The notes: a model not told the origin generated them from the letters alone. Shown: positions 8,411 through 18,266, counted from the first letter of the stretch. The stretch: 64,000 nucleotides of DNA from RQOF01 sp964461135 (GCA_964461135.1 CAYWTB010000017.1:1-64000); one strand, 5' to 3'. Program-made: numbers and translations.

Positions 8411-9880
8411 ATGGTTAAGCTGAGTCAATATTTAGCGCTGGAACAACGTCTGACCCCCCAGCAGATTCTATTGTCAACACTGCTCCAGTTGCCCATGCTC
8501 AGTTTGGAACAGAAAATAAAAACTGAACTGGAATTGAATCCTGTCCTGGAGGAATCTGCCGAACTGGAAGAGGACATTGATGAAGAAGATGCAATTGATG
8601 AAAATCCGGAAGAAGTTGAAGAAATCAAGGAGGAATTTGAGCAATTAAAAGAAAATAATAAAACAGAAGAAGAGGAAAAATACGAAGAGCTTGACCCCGA
8701 AACAAATTGGGAAGAACTGGTCAATGATAAGGATAACTATGAATTCCGCCTGCCCCGCGATAAAAATGAAGAAGAATATGACCGTCCTGAAGTATATCAC
8801 ACCAGTGTGGCGGAACATTTACTCGAACAATTGTATCTGTTGAACCTCAGTGAAAACGATTTCAGAATAGGTGAATATATCATATACAATTTGCGGGACG
8901 ATGGTTATCTGGATTCAGAAGTGACTTCAGAGAATATTGCTGCCATTTTTGAAAGTAAACCGGAAAAGATCGAGAAAATACTGAAACAGATCCAAAAATT
9001 CGACCCGGTAGGTATAGCTGCCCGAAATCTTCAGGAATGCCTGCGAATTCAGCTGGAAAATCTGGATATAAATGGTAATAAAAATCTTGCATTGAAAATT
9101 ATTAATGAAGCGTTTCATGATTTTGTCAACAAAAGATATGAAAAAGTCGCCGGAATTCTGGATGTTTCCCTTGAAAAAATAAAAGAAGCTCAGGAGATCA
9201 TCAATAAATTAAATCCTAAGCCGGGAGAAGGTTACTGGGATTCTCGTCAGAATTATGTGATTCCGGATTTTATTGTAGAAAAGGTAGATGATGAACTCGT
9301 GGTCTCCCTTAACGAATGGAATATGCCGGGACTTCAGATCAGTCCGCATTACAAAAAACTGATAAGGCAATCCCGTAAACTTGAGAAAGATGTTCGGCAA
9401 TTTCTGCGCAAAAAGGTTGAGAGTGCCCGCTGGTTTATTAATGCTTTGCAACAGAGACGTATCACCATGTTGAAAACTATGAATGCCATTGTTGATCTTC
9501 AAAGACAATTCTTTGAAAAAGGTCCCGAATTTATTAAACCGATGATCATGAAGGATGTTGCCGATAAGATAGAAATGGATATTTCAACGGTAAGTCGCGT
9601 TGTAAATGGCAAATATGTGCAGACCGATTACGGAGTATTTGAATTGAAATTTTTCTTCAATGAGGGAATGGAAACCACCGATGGCGAAAACATGTCCACT
9701 TTGCGGATCAAAGAACAGCTCAAAGAGATAATTCAGAATGAAAATCCAGGCAATCCTTACAGTGATGATAAATTGGCAGATATATTTAAAAAGAAAGGCA
9801 TTCCTATCGCAAGGCGCACTGTGGCAAAATATCGTGAACAACTCAGCATTCCCATTGCCCGTTTACGCCGGAATATCTAA
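8411..9880 (+). CDS. rpoN: RNA polymerase sigma-54 factor
   Basis: Sigma-54 directs RNA polymerase to -24/-12 promoters and needs AAA+ activators, two of which are encoded in this window. The Gln/Leu-rich region I is at the N-terminus (LEQRLTPQQILLSTLLQLP), followed by a strongly acidic linker (about 45-115). A core-binding region follows, then a helix-turn-helix (MDISTVSRVVNGKY) and the RpoN box ARRTVAKYREQLSIP near the C-terminus. I chose ATG 8411 because AAAGGA at 8396-8401 lies nine bases before it. A TTG at 8402 in the same frame has no room for a ribosome site. A strong terminator follows. Confidence 0.95.
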   Translation: MVKLSQYLALEQRLTPQQILLSTLLQLPMLSLEQKIKTELELNPVLEESAELEEDIDEEDAIDENPEEVEEIKEEFEQLKENNKTEEEEKYEELDPETNWEELVNDKDNYEFRLPRDKNEEEYDRPEVYHTSVAEHLLEQLYLLNLSENDFRIGEYIIYNLRDDGYLDSEVTSENIAAIFESKPEKIEKILKQIQKFDPVGIAARNLQECLRIQLENLDINGNKNLALKIINEAFHDFVNKRYEKVAGILDVSLEKIKEAQEIINKLNPKPGEGYWDSRQNYVIPDFIVEKVDDELVVSLNEWNMPGLQISPHYKKLIRQSRKLEKDVRQFLRKKVESARWFINALQQRRITMLKTMNAIVDLQRQFFEKGPEFIKPMIMKDVADKIEMDISTVSRVVNGKYVQTDYGVFELKFFFNEGMETTDGENMSTLRIKEQLKEIIQNENPGNPYSDDKLADIFKKKGIPIARRTVAKYREQLSIPIARLRRNI

Positions 9881-9905
9881 CGGCTGGTATGATAAATTTT
9901 AATCA

Positions 9906-9936
9906 AACCCCGGTATTTTTGATCCGGGGTTTTTTT
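9906..9936 (+). terminator. Rho-independent terminator after rpoN
   Basis: AACCCCGG (9906-9913) pairs with CCGGGGTT (9924-9931) around a 10-base loop, followed by a T run to 9936. It separates rpoN from hslV. Confidence 0.85.
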
Positions 9937-10065
9937 ATGGGTAACAGAATTAATCAAATTATACCTGCATTTAAACAATAAAAGTAAATTTTAGGCTCAA
10001 TTTGGCATCTTCCAGAATTTTATTTAAATTAGAGTTTATTTACAGAAAGAAAAAGCGAGCGACAA

Positions 10066-10608
10066 ATGAAAATTTCACGAATGCATAGTACCACAATTCT
10101 GGGTATTATCCATAAAGAGCAGGCCGTGATTGCCGGTGATGGGCAGGTTACGTTCAATAATACTGTTCTCAAACATGGAAGTGTTAAAATAAGAAGGCTT
10201 TATAACGGAAAGATTCTGGCCGGATTTGCCGGAGCTTCAGCTGATGCTTTCGCCCTTTTCGAAAGATTTGAAGAAAAATTACAGCAATACAATGGAAATC
10301 TTACCAGGGCCGCAGTTGAAATGACTAAGGAATGGCGGATGGACAGGTTTTTAAGACGACTGGAGGCCATGCTCGCGGTGGTTGATAAAACCACTGCTTT
10401 AATTCTTTCAGGCACAGGTGATGTAGTAGAACCGGATGATAAAATTGTAGCCATCGGTTCGGGAGGACCGTATGCCCTGGCAGCTGCCCGCGCATTGGTT
10501 CATAATTCGGATTTGAATGCTCAGGAAATTGTAAAAGAGGCAATGCAGATCGCTTCTGAAATATGCGTTTATACTAATAATAAAATTACCATTGAAACAA
10601 TAGATTAG
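10066..10608 (+). CDS. hslV: ATP-dependent protease peptidase subunit HslV
   Basis: HslV (ClpQ) is the double-hexamer proteolytic core of the HslUV protease in the cytoplasm. The 180-residue protein has the proteasome-beta fold signature. The catalytic threonine is expected to be Thr9 in MHSTTILGI, exposed by removal of a short leader. Conserved features include AGDGQVTF, the GFAGASADAF segment and GSGGPYALAAARAL. ATG 10066 is used, but an in-frame ATG at 10081 (MHSTTIL) would also serve because the leader is cleaved. hslU starts 23 bases downstream, the standard operon order. Confidence 0.95.
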   Translation: MKISRMHSTTILGIIHKEQAVIAGDGQVTFNNTVLKHGSVKIRRLYNGKILAGFAGASADAFALFERFEEKLQQYNGNLTRAAVEMTKEWRMDRFLRRLEAMLAVVDKTTALILSGTGDVVEPDDKIVAIGSGGPYALAAARALVHNSDLNAQEIVKEAMQIASEICVYTNNKITIETID

Positions 10609-10631
10609 ACGGATGGAATTGGAGGGTTTTT

Positions 10632-12020
10632 ATGGATGAATCTATTCACGAATTAACTCCCAAAGAAATTGTTAAGGAGCTGGATAAGTATATCATCGGG
10701 CAGAATGCAGCAAAACGGATGGTTGCTATCGCATTGCGAAATCGCTGGCGGCGCCAGCAGGTAACTTCGGATCTGCGTGATGAGATCATGCCTAATAATA
10801 TCATACTGATCGGTCCTACCGGGGTAGGGAAAACGGAAATCAGCCGCAGGCTGGCCAGGCTTGCCCAGGCACCTTTCAGCAAAGTAGAGGCATCTAAATA
10901 TACGGAAGTGGGTTATGTGGGCCGGGATGTGGAAAGTATGATCAGGGATCTGGTTGACATTGGTGTAAATATGGTTCGGGAAGAAATGGCTCAGTCGGTG
11001 AAAGGTAAAGCCAGGGAAGCAGCAACAGAACGATTACTCGATTTACTACTGCCGAAACCCAAGATGCCTCCTCAGCATCATCCTCTGGAAGAGGGGCAGA
11101 CTATTCCCATGGAAGGCAGTGGAGAAGAACGTTATGACAAGACACGGGAACGATTTCGGGAAAAACTACTGGCCGGCGAGTTGAATGAGAGAGATGTGGA
11201 ATTGGAAATGCCTTCTGATACCATGCCCATGATGCAAATTTTTTCCCCCATGGGAATTGAGGAAATGGGCATGAATATCCGGGAACTGTTTGGCAATATT
11301 ATGCCCAAGAAATCAAAAAAAAGAAAAGTTAAAATAAAGGAAGCTCTTGGAATATTAATTCAGGAAGAGGCACAAAAATTGATTGATATGGATTCGGTAG
11401 TGAGGGTAGCCATCCAGAGAGTTGAAAATTCCGGGATTGTTTTTCTGGACGAGATAGATAAAATTACCGGAGTAAAAGGAGGATCAGGACAAGGGCCTGA
11501 TGTCAGTCGTGAGGGCGTGCAGAGAGATTTACTGCCGGTGGTGGAAGGAACCACAGTAGTAACTAAATATGGGATGGTAAAAACCGATCACATTCTCTTC
11601 ATTGCTTCCGGTGCATTCCACGCAGCCAAACCATCGGACCTGATCCCTGAATTGCAGGGCAGATTTCCAATCCGGGTTGAACTGGACAGTTTAACTACTG
11701 AGGATTTTGTCAGGATTCTTCAGGAACCTGAAAATGCTCTGATTAAACAGTATGTCGAGCTGCTTAAAACCGATGGAGTTCAACTTCAGTATACTGATGA
11801 CGCCATAAGAGAAATTGCCGAAACTGCAAGTTTTGTGAACAGCAAAGGTGAAAATATTGGAGCCCGTAGATTACACACCATCATGAGTAAATTGCTGGAA
11901 GACATATTATTTGAAGCTCCGAATGTTAAAAATAACAAAATAATTATTGACAAAGCTTTTGTTAATAATATTCTTAAAGATATCATTGAAGATGAGGATT
12001 TGCGGAAGTACATTCTCTAG
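10632..12020 (+). CDS. hslU: ATP-dependent protease ATPase subunit HslU
   Basis: HslU (ClpY) is the AAA+ unfoldase that feeds substrates to HslV. The 462 residues include an N-terminal segment ending KYIIGQNAAKR, Walker A GPTGVGKT (61-68), the pore-loop motif GYVGRD (94-99), the intermediate I-domain (about 115-240), Walker B VFLDEIDK, and a small C-domain with sensor-2 GARRLHT. The C-terminus EDEDLRKYIL matches the family's tail, which inserts into HslV. The ribosome site GGAGG lies shortly before the ATG. It is co-transcribed with hslV by position. Confidence 0.96.
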   Translation: MDESIHELTPKEIVKELDKYIIGQNAAKRMVAIALRNRWRRQQVTSDLRDEIMPNNIILIGPTGVGKTEISRRLARLAQAPFSKVEASKYTEVGYVGRDVESMIRDLVDIGVNMVREEMAQSVKGKAREAATERLLDLLLPKPKMPPQHHPLEEGQTIPMEGSGEERYDKTRERFREKLLAGELNERDVELEMPSDTMPMMQIFSPMGIEEMGMNIRELFGNIMPKKSKKRKVKIKEALGILIQEEAQKLIDMDSVVRVAIQRVENSGIVFLDEIDKITGVKGGSGQGPDVSREGVQRDLLPVVEGTTVVTKYGMVKTDHILFIASGAFHAAKPSDLIPELQGRFPIRVELDSLTTEDFVRILQEPENALIKQYVELLKTDGVQLQYTDDAIREIAETASFVNSKGENIGARRLHTIMSKLLEDILFEAPNVKNNKIIIDKAFVNNILKDIIEDEDLRKYIL

Positions 12021-12062
12021 CCGGATATGAACATGAATTCCGGATAAAAGCAGGAGGATAAT

Positions 12063-12986
12063 GTGAAGAAGGATTTTCTGTCTATTGCCGAATTGAGCGA
12101 ACAGGAGATTTATGGAATCTTCGATTTAACCCGTGATTTAAAAGAAAAAACCCGGAAACGAGTTGAACACCATTTGCTAAAAGGGTATACATTGGCAATG
12201 ATTTTTGCCAAGCCTTCGGCCAGAACACGGATTTCGTTCGAAACCGGTATGTATCAGCTGGGGGGAAGTGCCCTGTACCTGGCTCCCGGTGATATCGGCA
12301 TGGGAAAAAGAGAATCAGTTAAGGATGTTGCTCAGGTCATATCCCGTTATAATGATATCATCATGGCACGCTTATTCGCTCATTCTGAAATCGAGAATCT
12401 GGCAAAATACGCCAGCGTTCCTGTGGTAAACGGGCTTACGGATTATAACCACCCCTGCCAGATAATGGCGGATGCTTTTACAATTTTAGAGCATTTTGGT
12501 AAAGTGGAAAATCTCAAAGTCTCTTATATTGGTGACGGTAATAATGTTGCCAATTCCTGGATAAATTTTGCTTCCCGCATTCCAATGCATCTGGTTATTT
12601 GTACACCGCGCAATTATGAGCCGGATAAAACAACTTATGATCGTGCAATTGCCGCTGGAAAAAGTACTATTGACATAATGAGTGACCCAAGTAATGCTGT
12701 GAAAAATGCGGATGTTCTTTATACTGATGTCTGGGCCAGTATGGGGCAGGAGACTGAAGCGGAAGAACGAAAAAAAATCTTCCGTCCCTATCAGTTGAAT
12801 AATGATCTGCTTAAAATGGCTAAACCGGAAGCCAGAGTGATGCATTGCCTGCCTGCCCACAGAGGTGATGAAATCACCGATGAGGTAATGGATGGCTCTC
12901 AATCAATTGTTTTTGATGAAGCTGAGAACCGCTTGCACGTCCAGAAAGCAATTATGGTTAAGCTAATCCAGGATCTGGAAAAGTAG
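12063..12986 (+). CDS. argF: Ornithine carbamoyltransferase
   Basis: Makes citrulline from ornithine and carbamoyl phosphate in arginine synthesis. The 307-residue chain shows the carbamoyl-phosphate loop at 52-56 as SARTR (family consensus STRTR, so Thr is replaced by Ala), HPCQ at 130-133, and HCLPAHRG with Cys262, which marks ornithine rather than aspartate transcarbamoylase. The start is GTG 12063, five bases after AGGAGG. The ATG at 12061 is out of frame and runs straight into TGA. No other arginine gene is nearby. A succinyl- or acetylornithine preference cannot be excluded from sequence alone. Confidence 0.88.
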   Translation: MKKDFLSIAELSEQEIYGIFDLTRDLKEKTRKRVEHHLLKGYTLAMIFAKPSARTRISFETGMYQLGGSALYLAPGDIGMGKRESVKDVAQVISRYNDIIMARLFAHSEIENLAKYASVPVVNGLTDYNHPCQIMADAFTILEHFGKVENLKVSYIGDGNNVANSWINFASRIPMHLVICTPRNYEPDKTTYDRAIAAGKSTIDIMSDPSNAVKNADVLYTDVWASMGQETEAEERKKIFRPYQLNNDLLKMAKPEARVMHCLPAHRGDEITDEVMDGSQSIVFDEAENRLHVQKAIMVKLIQDLEK

Positions 12987-12991
12987 TTACG

Positions 12992-14011
12992 GTGGGACTA
13001 AAAGACTTACAATTGCGGATATTGGAAGTAAGTGAGTGGGAAAAATGGGATTGTTTTGTGAAGGAAATACCACACGGTACCATTTTCCAGACTTCCATGT
13101 ATTTCAAGGTATTTGCCGAAGTATTCAGACGCAAAGTTGAAGTGCTTACCGTTAATTATCAGCAAAAAATAACCGCTGGTGTCGTTTTGTATCCGAAGAA
13201 AAGGTGGTATATCAATTATGCCACCTTGCCCTTCCTAATTCCTCACAATACGATCTTATACCAGGATTTTCATACCGGGCAAAACTATTATCGGAAGATC
13301 AAATCTGAGCAAAAAATTTTGGATTTAATCCAACAATACATTGAAGAACATTTTCATTTTTGTCACTTATATCTGGAACCGTCGGTATTGGATGTTCGTA
13401 GTTTTGTCTGGAAAAACTGGTTATTTACTCCCCAATACTCTATCTCTATTCCTTTAAATAAAGGTTACGATCCGATGGACCGGCTACCCCATAACCAACG
13501 ACGACATATAAGAAAATTTGAGAAACAATCCGCTGAATTTATTGAACTTAATGATCTTTCCAGTTGTTTTGAATTCATCTCACAGAGTTATTCGGCCCAC
13601 CATATGAATCCCCCCTTGAAGAGAAAAGATTTCGATAAATTTGTAACACTACTTTATCAAAATCAGATACTCAAAGGATTTGCAATTACCAGTGGAAATA
13701 AAATTCTGGCTGTGATGCTTGCAGTTGAAGATTTCCCGGTGACATATGCCTTGTTTTCCGGAAAGGATTTCTCTCATAACCGGAGTGAAGCAGAACTCTT
13801 TTTACACTGGCGTGTTCTGAATTACTACAGGGAGAAGGGTTATGCGTCTTTTGACCTTTTGGGGGCCATGTCACCGGCCATTTCAAGGGTAAAGCTGGAA
13901 TTGGGAGGAGTTTTGTATCGTGGTGATGATGTGTTGTATTTCAGAAATTCATACTATAAAATATTACATCACCTGGAATTTCGCCGGCAATTGAGAAATC
14001 GACTGAAATAA
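12992..14011 (+). CDS. GNAT/FemAB-like acyltransferase family protein
   Basis: A 339-residue protein with the double-GNAT feel of FemAB-like or Acetyltransf_6 proteins. It has an N-terminal motif around IPHGTIFQTSMYFKVFAEVF, a basic stretch LPHNQRRHIRKFEK in the middle, and a C-terminal acetyltransferase-like half with the segment GYASFDLLGAMSPAISRVKL. Such proteins transfer aminoacyl or acyl groups to peptidoglycan or polysaccharide precursors, but the substrate here cannot be read from sequence. The start is GTG 12992, five bases after argF, suggesting co-transcription. The next gene is a polysaccharide flippase-like protein, which fits an envelope role. Confidence 0.6.
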   Translation: MGLKDLQLRILEVSEWEKWDCFVKEIPHGTIFQTSMYFKVFAEVFRRKVEVLTVNYQQKITAGVVLYPKKRWYINYATLPFLIPHNTILYQDFHTGQNYYRKIKSEQKILDLIQQYIEEHFHFCHLYLEPSVLDVRSFVWKNWLFTPQYSISIPLNKGYDPMDRLPHNQRRHIRKFEKQSAEFIELNDLSSCFEFISQSYSAHHMNPPLKRKDFDKFVTLLYQNQILKGFAITSGNKILAVMLAVEDFPVTYALFSGKDFSHNRSEAELFLHWRVLNYYREKGYASFDLLGAMSPAISRVKLELGGVLYRGDDVLYFRNSYYKILHHLEFRRQLRNRLK

Positions 14012-14074
14012 AAAAAATCATAATTTCGGGTTATTTACTATCGTATTTAAGCATGAACATTAATCTGCCAGGGT

Positions 14075-15304
14075 ATGAAACCAGCTTTCAGAACACTCAA
14101 ACCGGTTGTTGCTCTTTATACCGCCCAGATACTCAACCTTTTTTTAGGTTGGATTGTAACTAAATTAAACATATCCCAACTTTCCGTTGAGGAGTTTGGT
14201 CGTTTTACATTTTTCATTACTTTGATTAATGCTTCTTTCATTTTCTTCACCTTCGGAGTATTTGAAGCATCTTCCCGTCTTCTGGCTCTTTCCGAATCAA
14301 GAAATGAGTCAGATAGAATTCTGACGGTTTCATTATCTTTTGCCTTAACATCCTATTTTATCTTCACTTTATTTTTCTGGTTGGTTAAGAGTTCTGTTTC
14401 TGAAATCTTCAGTGTGGATGTCTCTGTGTTAATCAAATTATATTTTCCCCTAGCTGGCATTTATTTATTATACGATTTCTGGCAGAAAATTTTGAGGGGT
14501 GCAGGCAAAATTTATCGGTTGTCATGTTACCTTGTTTTGCCCCGCATCATTTATATCGCAATTTTGATAATTTTAGTTTATACTCAACAATTTACTCTTC
14601 ATACAACTACATTAATGAATCTGGTAAGCTTTGGCCTGGTTCTCGTCCTGTTTCTTTTCCTGGAATCATTCAATTTCTCCAGGTATTTTGATTCTCTCAA
14701 ATCTCTGGTAAAGGAGATACGAAAGTTCGGTATTCATATGTATTTGGCTGAATTGATCCAGGCTTTGCTTTTTCACATTGATAAATTATTTATAGCGTAT
14801 TTCTTAACTTCTGAAGATTTGGCCTATTATTCATTGGCGTTTACCCTTACTTTTCCCTTGTCCCTTTTCTCCACTTCGCTTTCCACCGGAATGTATCGCC
14901 GGTTTTCAAAGACATCCAGGATTGACGATAAAATTGTAAAAGCGAACCTGATCTGGATTATTTTAAGTCTGTTGCTGATTATATTTCTGGGACCTTGGAT
15001 GGTCAAAAACATTTTTTCGGCTAAATATATGGAATCCATTCCTGTTCTGATACCGCTGGCAATTGCTTTTGGAATGGGTGGTTTGAGTAAAATTTATACT
15101 TATTTTCTGATTGCCAAAGGGGAAGGTAAGATTATCCGTAATATCTCTATTATTTTGATTATAGTGAATATTGTTTTTAACATTTTACTGATACCGTTAT
15201 TGGGTATTACCGGATCGGCCTATGCCCGGATTATTACTTTTATCCTTGATTTTATTTTTGTTTATATAGGCTATCGCCTGGTTTTATCAAGAGTGAAACT
15301 ATAA
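14075..15304 (+). CDS. Polysaccharide flippase-like membrane protein (MOP superfamily)
   Basis: A 409-residue protein made almost entirely of hydrophobic helices, about 12 by eye, with short basic loops. The order and the opening segment LNISQLSVEEFGRFTFF resemble the Wzx/RfbX or MATE-like exporters that flip lipid-linked sugars across the inner membrane. It lies alone between an acyltransferase-like gene and the fatty-acid cluster, away from the main polysaccharide locus. The cargo is unknown. Confidence 0.7.
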   Translation: MKPAFRTLKPVVALYTAQILNLFLGWIVTKLNISQLSVEEFGRFTFFITLINASFIFFTFGVFEASSRLLALSESRNESDRILTVSLSFALTSYFIFTLFFWLVKSSVSEIFSVDVSVLIKLYFPLAGIYLLYDFWQKILRGAGKIYRLSCYLVLPRIIYIAILIILVYTQQFTLHTTTLMNLVSFGLVLVLFLFLESFNFSRYFDSLKSLVKEIRKFGIHMYLAELIQALLFHIDKLFIAYFLTSEDLAYYSLAFTLTFPLSLFSTSLSTGMYRRFSKTSRIDDKIVKANLIWIILSLLLIIFLGPWMVKNIFSAKYMESIPVLIPLAIAFGMGGLSKIYTYFLIAKGEGKIIRNISIILIIVNIVFNILLIPLLGITGSAYARIITFILDFIFVYIGYRLVLSRVKL

Positions 15305-15393
15305 TAATTTTGGATCATTGAAGATAGGAAATAACATAATAAAATGATGTGAAGGTTTAATTAATTGAAGTAGACTAGAATTGAATAAACAGC

Positions 15394-15422
15394 TTGACTA
15401 ATTTTAAATAATATAATAAATT
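15394..15422 (+). promoter_or_regulatory. Promoter candidate for the rpmF-fab cluster
   Basis: TTGACT at 15394-15399, a 17-base spacer, then TAAATT at 15417-15422, only 12 bases before the chosen ATG of the DUF177 gene. The downstream gene's ribosome site is also weak, so a near-leaderless transcript is possible. The region is AT-rich, so chance matches are easy. Confidence 0.35.
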
Positions 15423-15434
15423 TTTAGTTTGATT

Positions 15435-15932
15435 ATGAATATTCCGGTCTTACATCTAAAAGACGGACTGCACCATTTTAGTGAAACTATTAAAGGCGGT
15501 TCTCTTCATTTTTACAGAGATGAAATCTATCCTGAAAATATACAGGTTGAAATAGAAGTAAATAAATTTGAAAAGAACATCACATGTAAAATTACTTTAT
15601 CTAGTAGAGCGCATTATCAATGTGACCGTTGTTTAAGGAATTTTGAAAAAAATTATAAAGACGACTTTGAAATCTTATTTCATCTGGGTGATAAGAATTT
15701 TGAAATTAATGAGGAGAGTGTAATAATCATATCATCAGAAGTAAAAGAGATAGATCTCACACTTTATATTCAGGAAATGCTTATTCTCGCCATTCCTATG
15801 AAATTGTTGTGTGATGAAAATTGTAAGGGAATTTGTTGTGTCTGCGGGGCCGATTTGAATACCGAGGAATGTCAATGCACGGAGAAAACTGTGGATCCCC
15901 GCTGGGAGAAACTTATATCATTAAGAAAATAA
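15435..15932 (+). CDS. DUF177 (YceD-like) protein
   Basis: A 165-residue cysteine-rich protein of the YceD/DUF177 family, which sits next to rpmF in most bacteria and is linked to 23S rRNA maturation. A CDRC pair lies in the middle. The C-terminus has CDENCKGICCVCG followed by CQC, which looks like a metal-binding knuckle. An upstream in-frame TTG at 15429 exists, but ATG 15435 gives the natural start MNIPV. rpmF begins 19 bases after the stop, as in the conserved cluster. Confidence 0.85.
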   Translation: MNIPVLHLKDGLHHFSETIKGGSLHFYRDEIYPENIQVEIEVNKFEKNITCKITLSSRAHYQCDRCLRNFEKNYKDDFEILFHLGDKNFEINEESVIIISSEVKEIDLTLYIQEMLILAIPMKLLCDENCKGICCVCGADLNTEECQCTEKTVDPRWEKLISLRK

Positions 15933-15951
15933 AAGCAGGAGTAAATTTCAA

Positions 15952-16140
15952 ATGGCTAATCCAAGACGGAAAATTTCCAAATCAAAAAGAGATAAAAGAC
16001 GATCTGCATGGATGAATGGTCTGGGTAATCCTTCGCTGTCGGTTTGTCCCAATTGTGGGGAACCCAAACAGCCTCATCGTGCCTGTATGAGCTGTGGTTA
16101 TTATAAAGGACAACGAGCTTTTACTCCATCCGAATCATAA
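15952..16140 (+). CDS. rpmF: 50S ribosomal protein L32
   Basis: A 62-residue basic ribosomal protein. The N-terminus MANPRRKISKSKRDKRRS and the zinc knuckle (CPNC then CMSC) are typical of the zinc-binding C+ form of L32. The ribosome site AGCAGGAG lies a few bases before the ATG. It is flanked by the DUF177 gene and plsX, the classic order. Confidence 0.96.
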   Translation: MANPRRKISKSKRDKRRSAWMNGLGNPSLSVCPNCGEPKQPHRACMSCGYYKGQRAFTPSES

Positions 16141-16162
16141 ATTAATATACTAAGGCTTGGCA

Positions 16163-17170
16163 ATGAGGATTGCGATTGATGCCATGGGCGGTGACTTGGC
16201 CCCCCGGTCCACAGTCGAGGGGGCACTTTTATATGCTAAAGAAACGCATGATAAGCATCAATTAATATTATTGGGTGATCAATCTAGTATTGAAAAAGAA
16301 TTTGCCAATAATCATTTTTCAGCGAATAAAAATATTCGCATTATACATACCACACAGATAGTTGACATGGGTGATTTACCCACGTTAACTCTTAAACAGA
16401 AACCTGATTCCTCTCTGATGAAGGGCTTGCAGATGCATCACAATGGAGAAGTGGATGCTTTTGTAAGTGCAGGAAGTACGGGCGCACAAATGGTAGGAAG
16501 TTTATTTGTCCTGGGAAGGATTGAAGGCGTAAACCGACCGGCTTTGGGGTCTTTTCTCCCAACTGAAGGGGGGGTGGTTTTGCTTCTGGACGTAGGTGCC
16601 AATTCAGACTGCAAACCGATAAATTTACTCCAATTCGGATTGATGGGAAGTATTTTTATTTCATATATTTATGATATTAAAAATCCCCGTATTGGACTTC
16701 TGAACATTGGAGAGGAGAAATCGAAAGGCAATGAATTGGTTCTTGCTTCCTATCCGTTAATGGCTTCACGTTTATCTAATTTTATTGGAAATGTAGAAGG
16801 TCGTGACATCCTTCATGGTAAGGCTGATGTTATTGTGACGGATGGATTTGTGGGCAATACCATTCTTAAATTTGCCGAAAGTATTCTGGATGTTTTTGGA
16901 AGCAGTTTTAAAAGAAATGTTGGGAAAAATCTGTTTTCAATGCTGGGAGCCTTTATGGTTCGTCATGCGTTCCGTGAGATGAAGAGCAGTTTCGATTATC
17001 AGGAATACGGTGGCGTGCCTTTACTGGGAGTAAATGGTATATCCATAATCTGCCACGGAAGGTCAACCTCCCGGGCAATAAAAAACGCCATACGGGTTGC
17101 GGTAGAAATCGGCAAAAAGAAAGTGAATCAACATATTCAAGAACAACTTATGTCAAGGGGATTGGAATGA
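16163..17170 (+). CDS. plsX: Phosphate acyltransferase PlsX
   Basis: PlsX makes acyl-phosphate from acyl-ACP at the start of phospholipid synthesis. The N-terminal signature RIAIDAMGGDLAP and later SAGSTGAQMVGS, DVGAN and DGFVGNTILKF are all conserved. Length 335 residues is typical. ATG 16163 was chosen over the in-frame TTG at 16157 because AAGG lies seven bases before it and PlsX proteins usually begin Met-(Arg/Lys)-Ile-Ala. Its stop overlaps the fabH start, so the two are translationally coupled. Confidence 0.95.
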   Translation: MRIAIDAMGGDLAPRSTVEGALLYAKETHDKHQLILLGDQSSIEKEFANNHFSANKNIRIIHTTQIVDMGDLPTLTLKQKPDSSLMKGLQMHHNGEVDAFVSAGSTGAQMVGSLFVLGRIEGVNRPALGSFLPTEGGVVLLLDVGANSDCKPINLLQFGLMGSIFISYIYDIKNPRIGLLNIGEEKSKGNELVLASYPLMASRLSNFIGNVEGRDILHGKADVIVTDGFVGNTILKFAESILDVFGSSFKRNVGKNLFSMLGAFMVRHAFREMKSSFDYQEYGGVPLLGVNGISIICHGRSTSRAIKNAIRVAVEIGKKKVNQHIQEQLMSRGLE

Positions 17171-18159
17171 CTATTAGGGCAAAAATCACCGGAGTGGGGC
17201 ACTATGTACCTTCCAGGGTATTAAGTAATAAAGATCTGGAAAAAATTGTTGAAACAACCGATGAATGGATTACTTCTCGAACGGGGATACAGGAGAGGAG
17301 AATTCTGGGTGAAGGGAAAGGTTCTTCATATATGGGAGCACTGGCAGCTAAGGTGGCTTTGGAAAATGCCAGGGTGGCACCAGAGGATCTGGAGTTGATT
17401 GTGGTCGCTACTGTAACGCCTGACATGTTTTTTCCCAGTACAGCTTGCTTGATCCAGCAGGAAATAGGAGCAATAAATGCCTGGGGAGTGGATGTCAATG
17501 GTGCCTGTACCGGTTTTCTATATGCCACTGCCATGGCAGCGCAGTTTATTGAGTCTGGCAGGTATAAAAAAGTTCTGGTAGTTGGAAGTGATAAAATGAG
17601 TGCAATTACTGATTACACGGACAGAAATACCTGTATTTTATTTGGTGATGCAGCTGGTGCAATTTTACTGGAGCCCACCCGGAATGCCGATGAAGGTATT
17701 CTGGATTATATACTGAAAAGCGATGGATCTGGCCAGAATTTCCTATACATGAAAGGCGGGGGAAGTCTCCATCCCGCTTCACATGAGACTGTTGATAAGA
17801 AAATGCATTATATTTATCAGGATGGCCGGGCCGTTTTTAAATTTGCAGTAACGGGTATGGCAGATATTACCGAGGAAATTGTAAAAAAACATAAAATCTC
17901 ATCCGACCAGATAAAACTTTTCATTCCGCATCAGGCTAATCTGAGAATTATGGATGCTGCTGCAAAACGCCTGAAATTGCCGCCGGAGAAAGTATTAATC
18001 AATATTGAAAAGTATGGAAATACCACAGCCGCAACCATTCCCCTGGGCTTATCTGAAGCCTATTACGATAATAAAATCCGGAAGGGAGATCTTCTGGTTT
18101 TTGCAGCCTTCGGGGCAGGATTTACCTGGGGAAGCATGCTGGTTCGCTGGATAATTTAA
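17167..18159 (+). CDS. fabH: 3-oxoacyl-ACP synthase III
   Basis: FabH starts fatty-acid synthesis by condensing an acyl-CoA with malonyl-ACP. The catalytic triad is visible: Cys114 in VNGACTGFLYA, His255 in IPHQANLRIM, and Asn285 in EKYGNTTAAT. At 330 residues it is full length. The ATG overlaps the plsX stop by four bases. Primer preference (acetyl or branched) cannot be told from sequence. Confidence 0.95.
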   Translation: MTIRAKITGVGHYVPSRVLSNKDLEKIVETTDEWITSRTGIQERRILGEGKGSSYMGALAAKVALENARVAPEDLELIVVATVTPDMFFPSTACLIQQEIGAINAWGVDVNGACTGFLYATAMAAQFIESGRYKKVLVVGSDKMSAITDYTDRNTCILFGDAAGAILLEPTRNADEGILDYILKSDGSGQNFLYMKGGGSLHPASHETVDKKMHYIYQDGRAVFKFAVTGMADITEEIVKKHKISSDQIKLFIPHQANLRIMDAAAKRLKLPPEKVLINIEKYGNTTAATIPLGLSEAYYDNKIRKGDLLVFAAFGAGFTWGSMLVRWII

Positions 18160-18266
18160 GCTGCCTGATCTGCTAATTTCTTTATTCGCATATTTAGTAG
18201 CAACAACAAATTAGTTATCAAAATTATACCTAAATATTGATTAAAAGCATATTTTCGGAAGACCAC

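Noticed and set aside
8425..8724. Serine-rich 99-codon frame antisense to rpoN
   Set aside because: It is the mirror of the acidic Glu/Asp-rich linker of sigma-54. The Ser runs are an artefact of the reverse codons.
10001..10020. TTTGGCATCTTCC upstream of hslV as a sigma-54 promoter
   Set aside because: There is no GC pair 12 bases after the GG, so the essential spacing fails.
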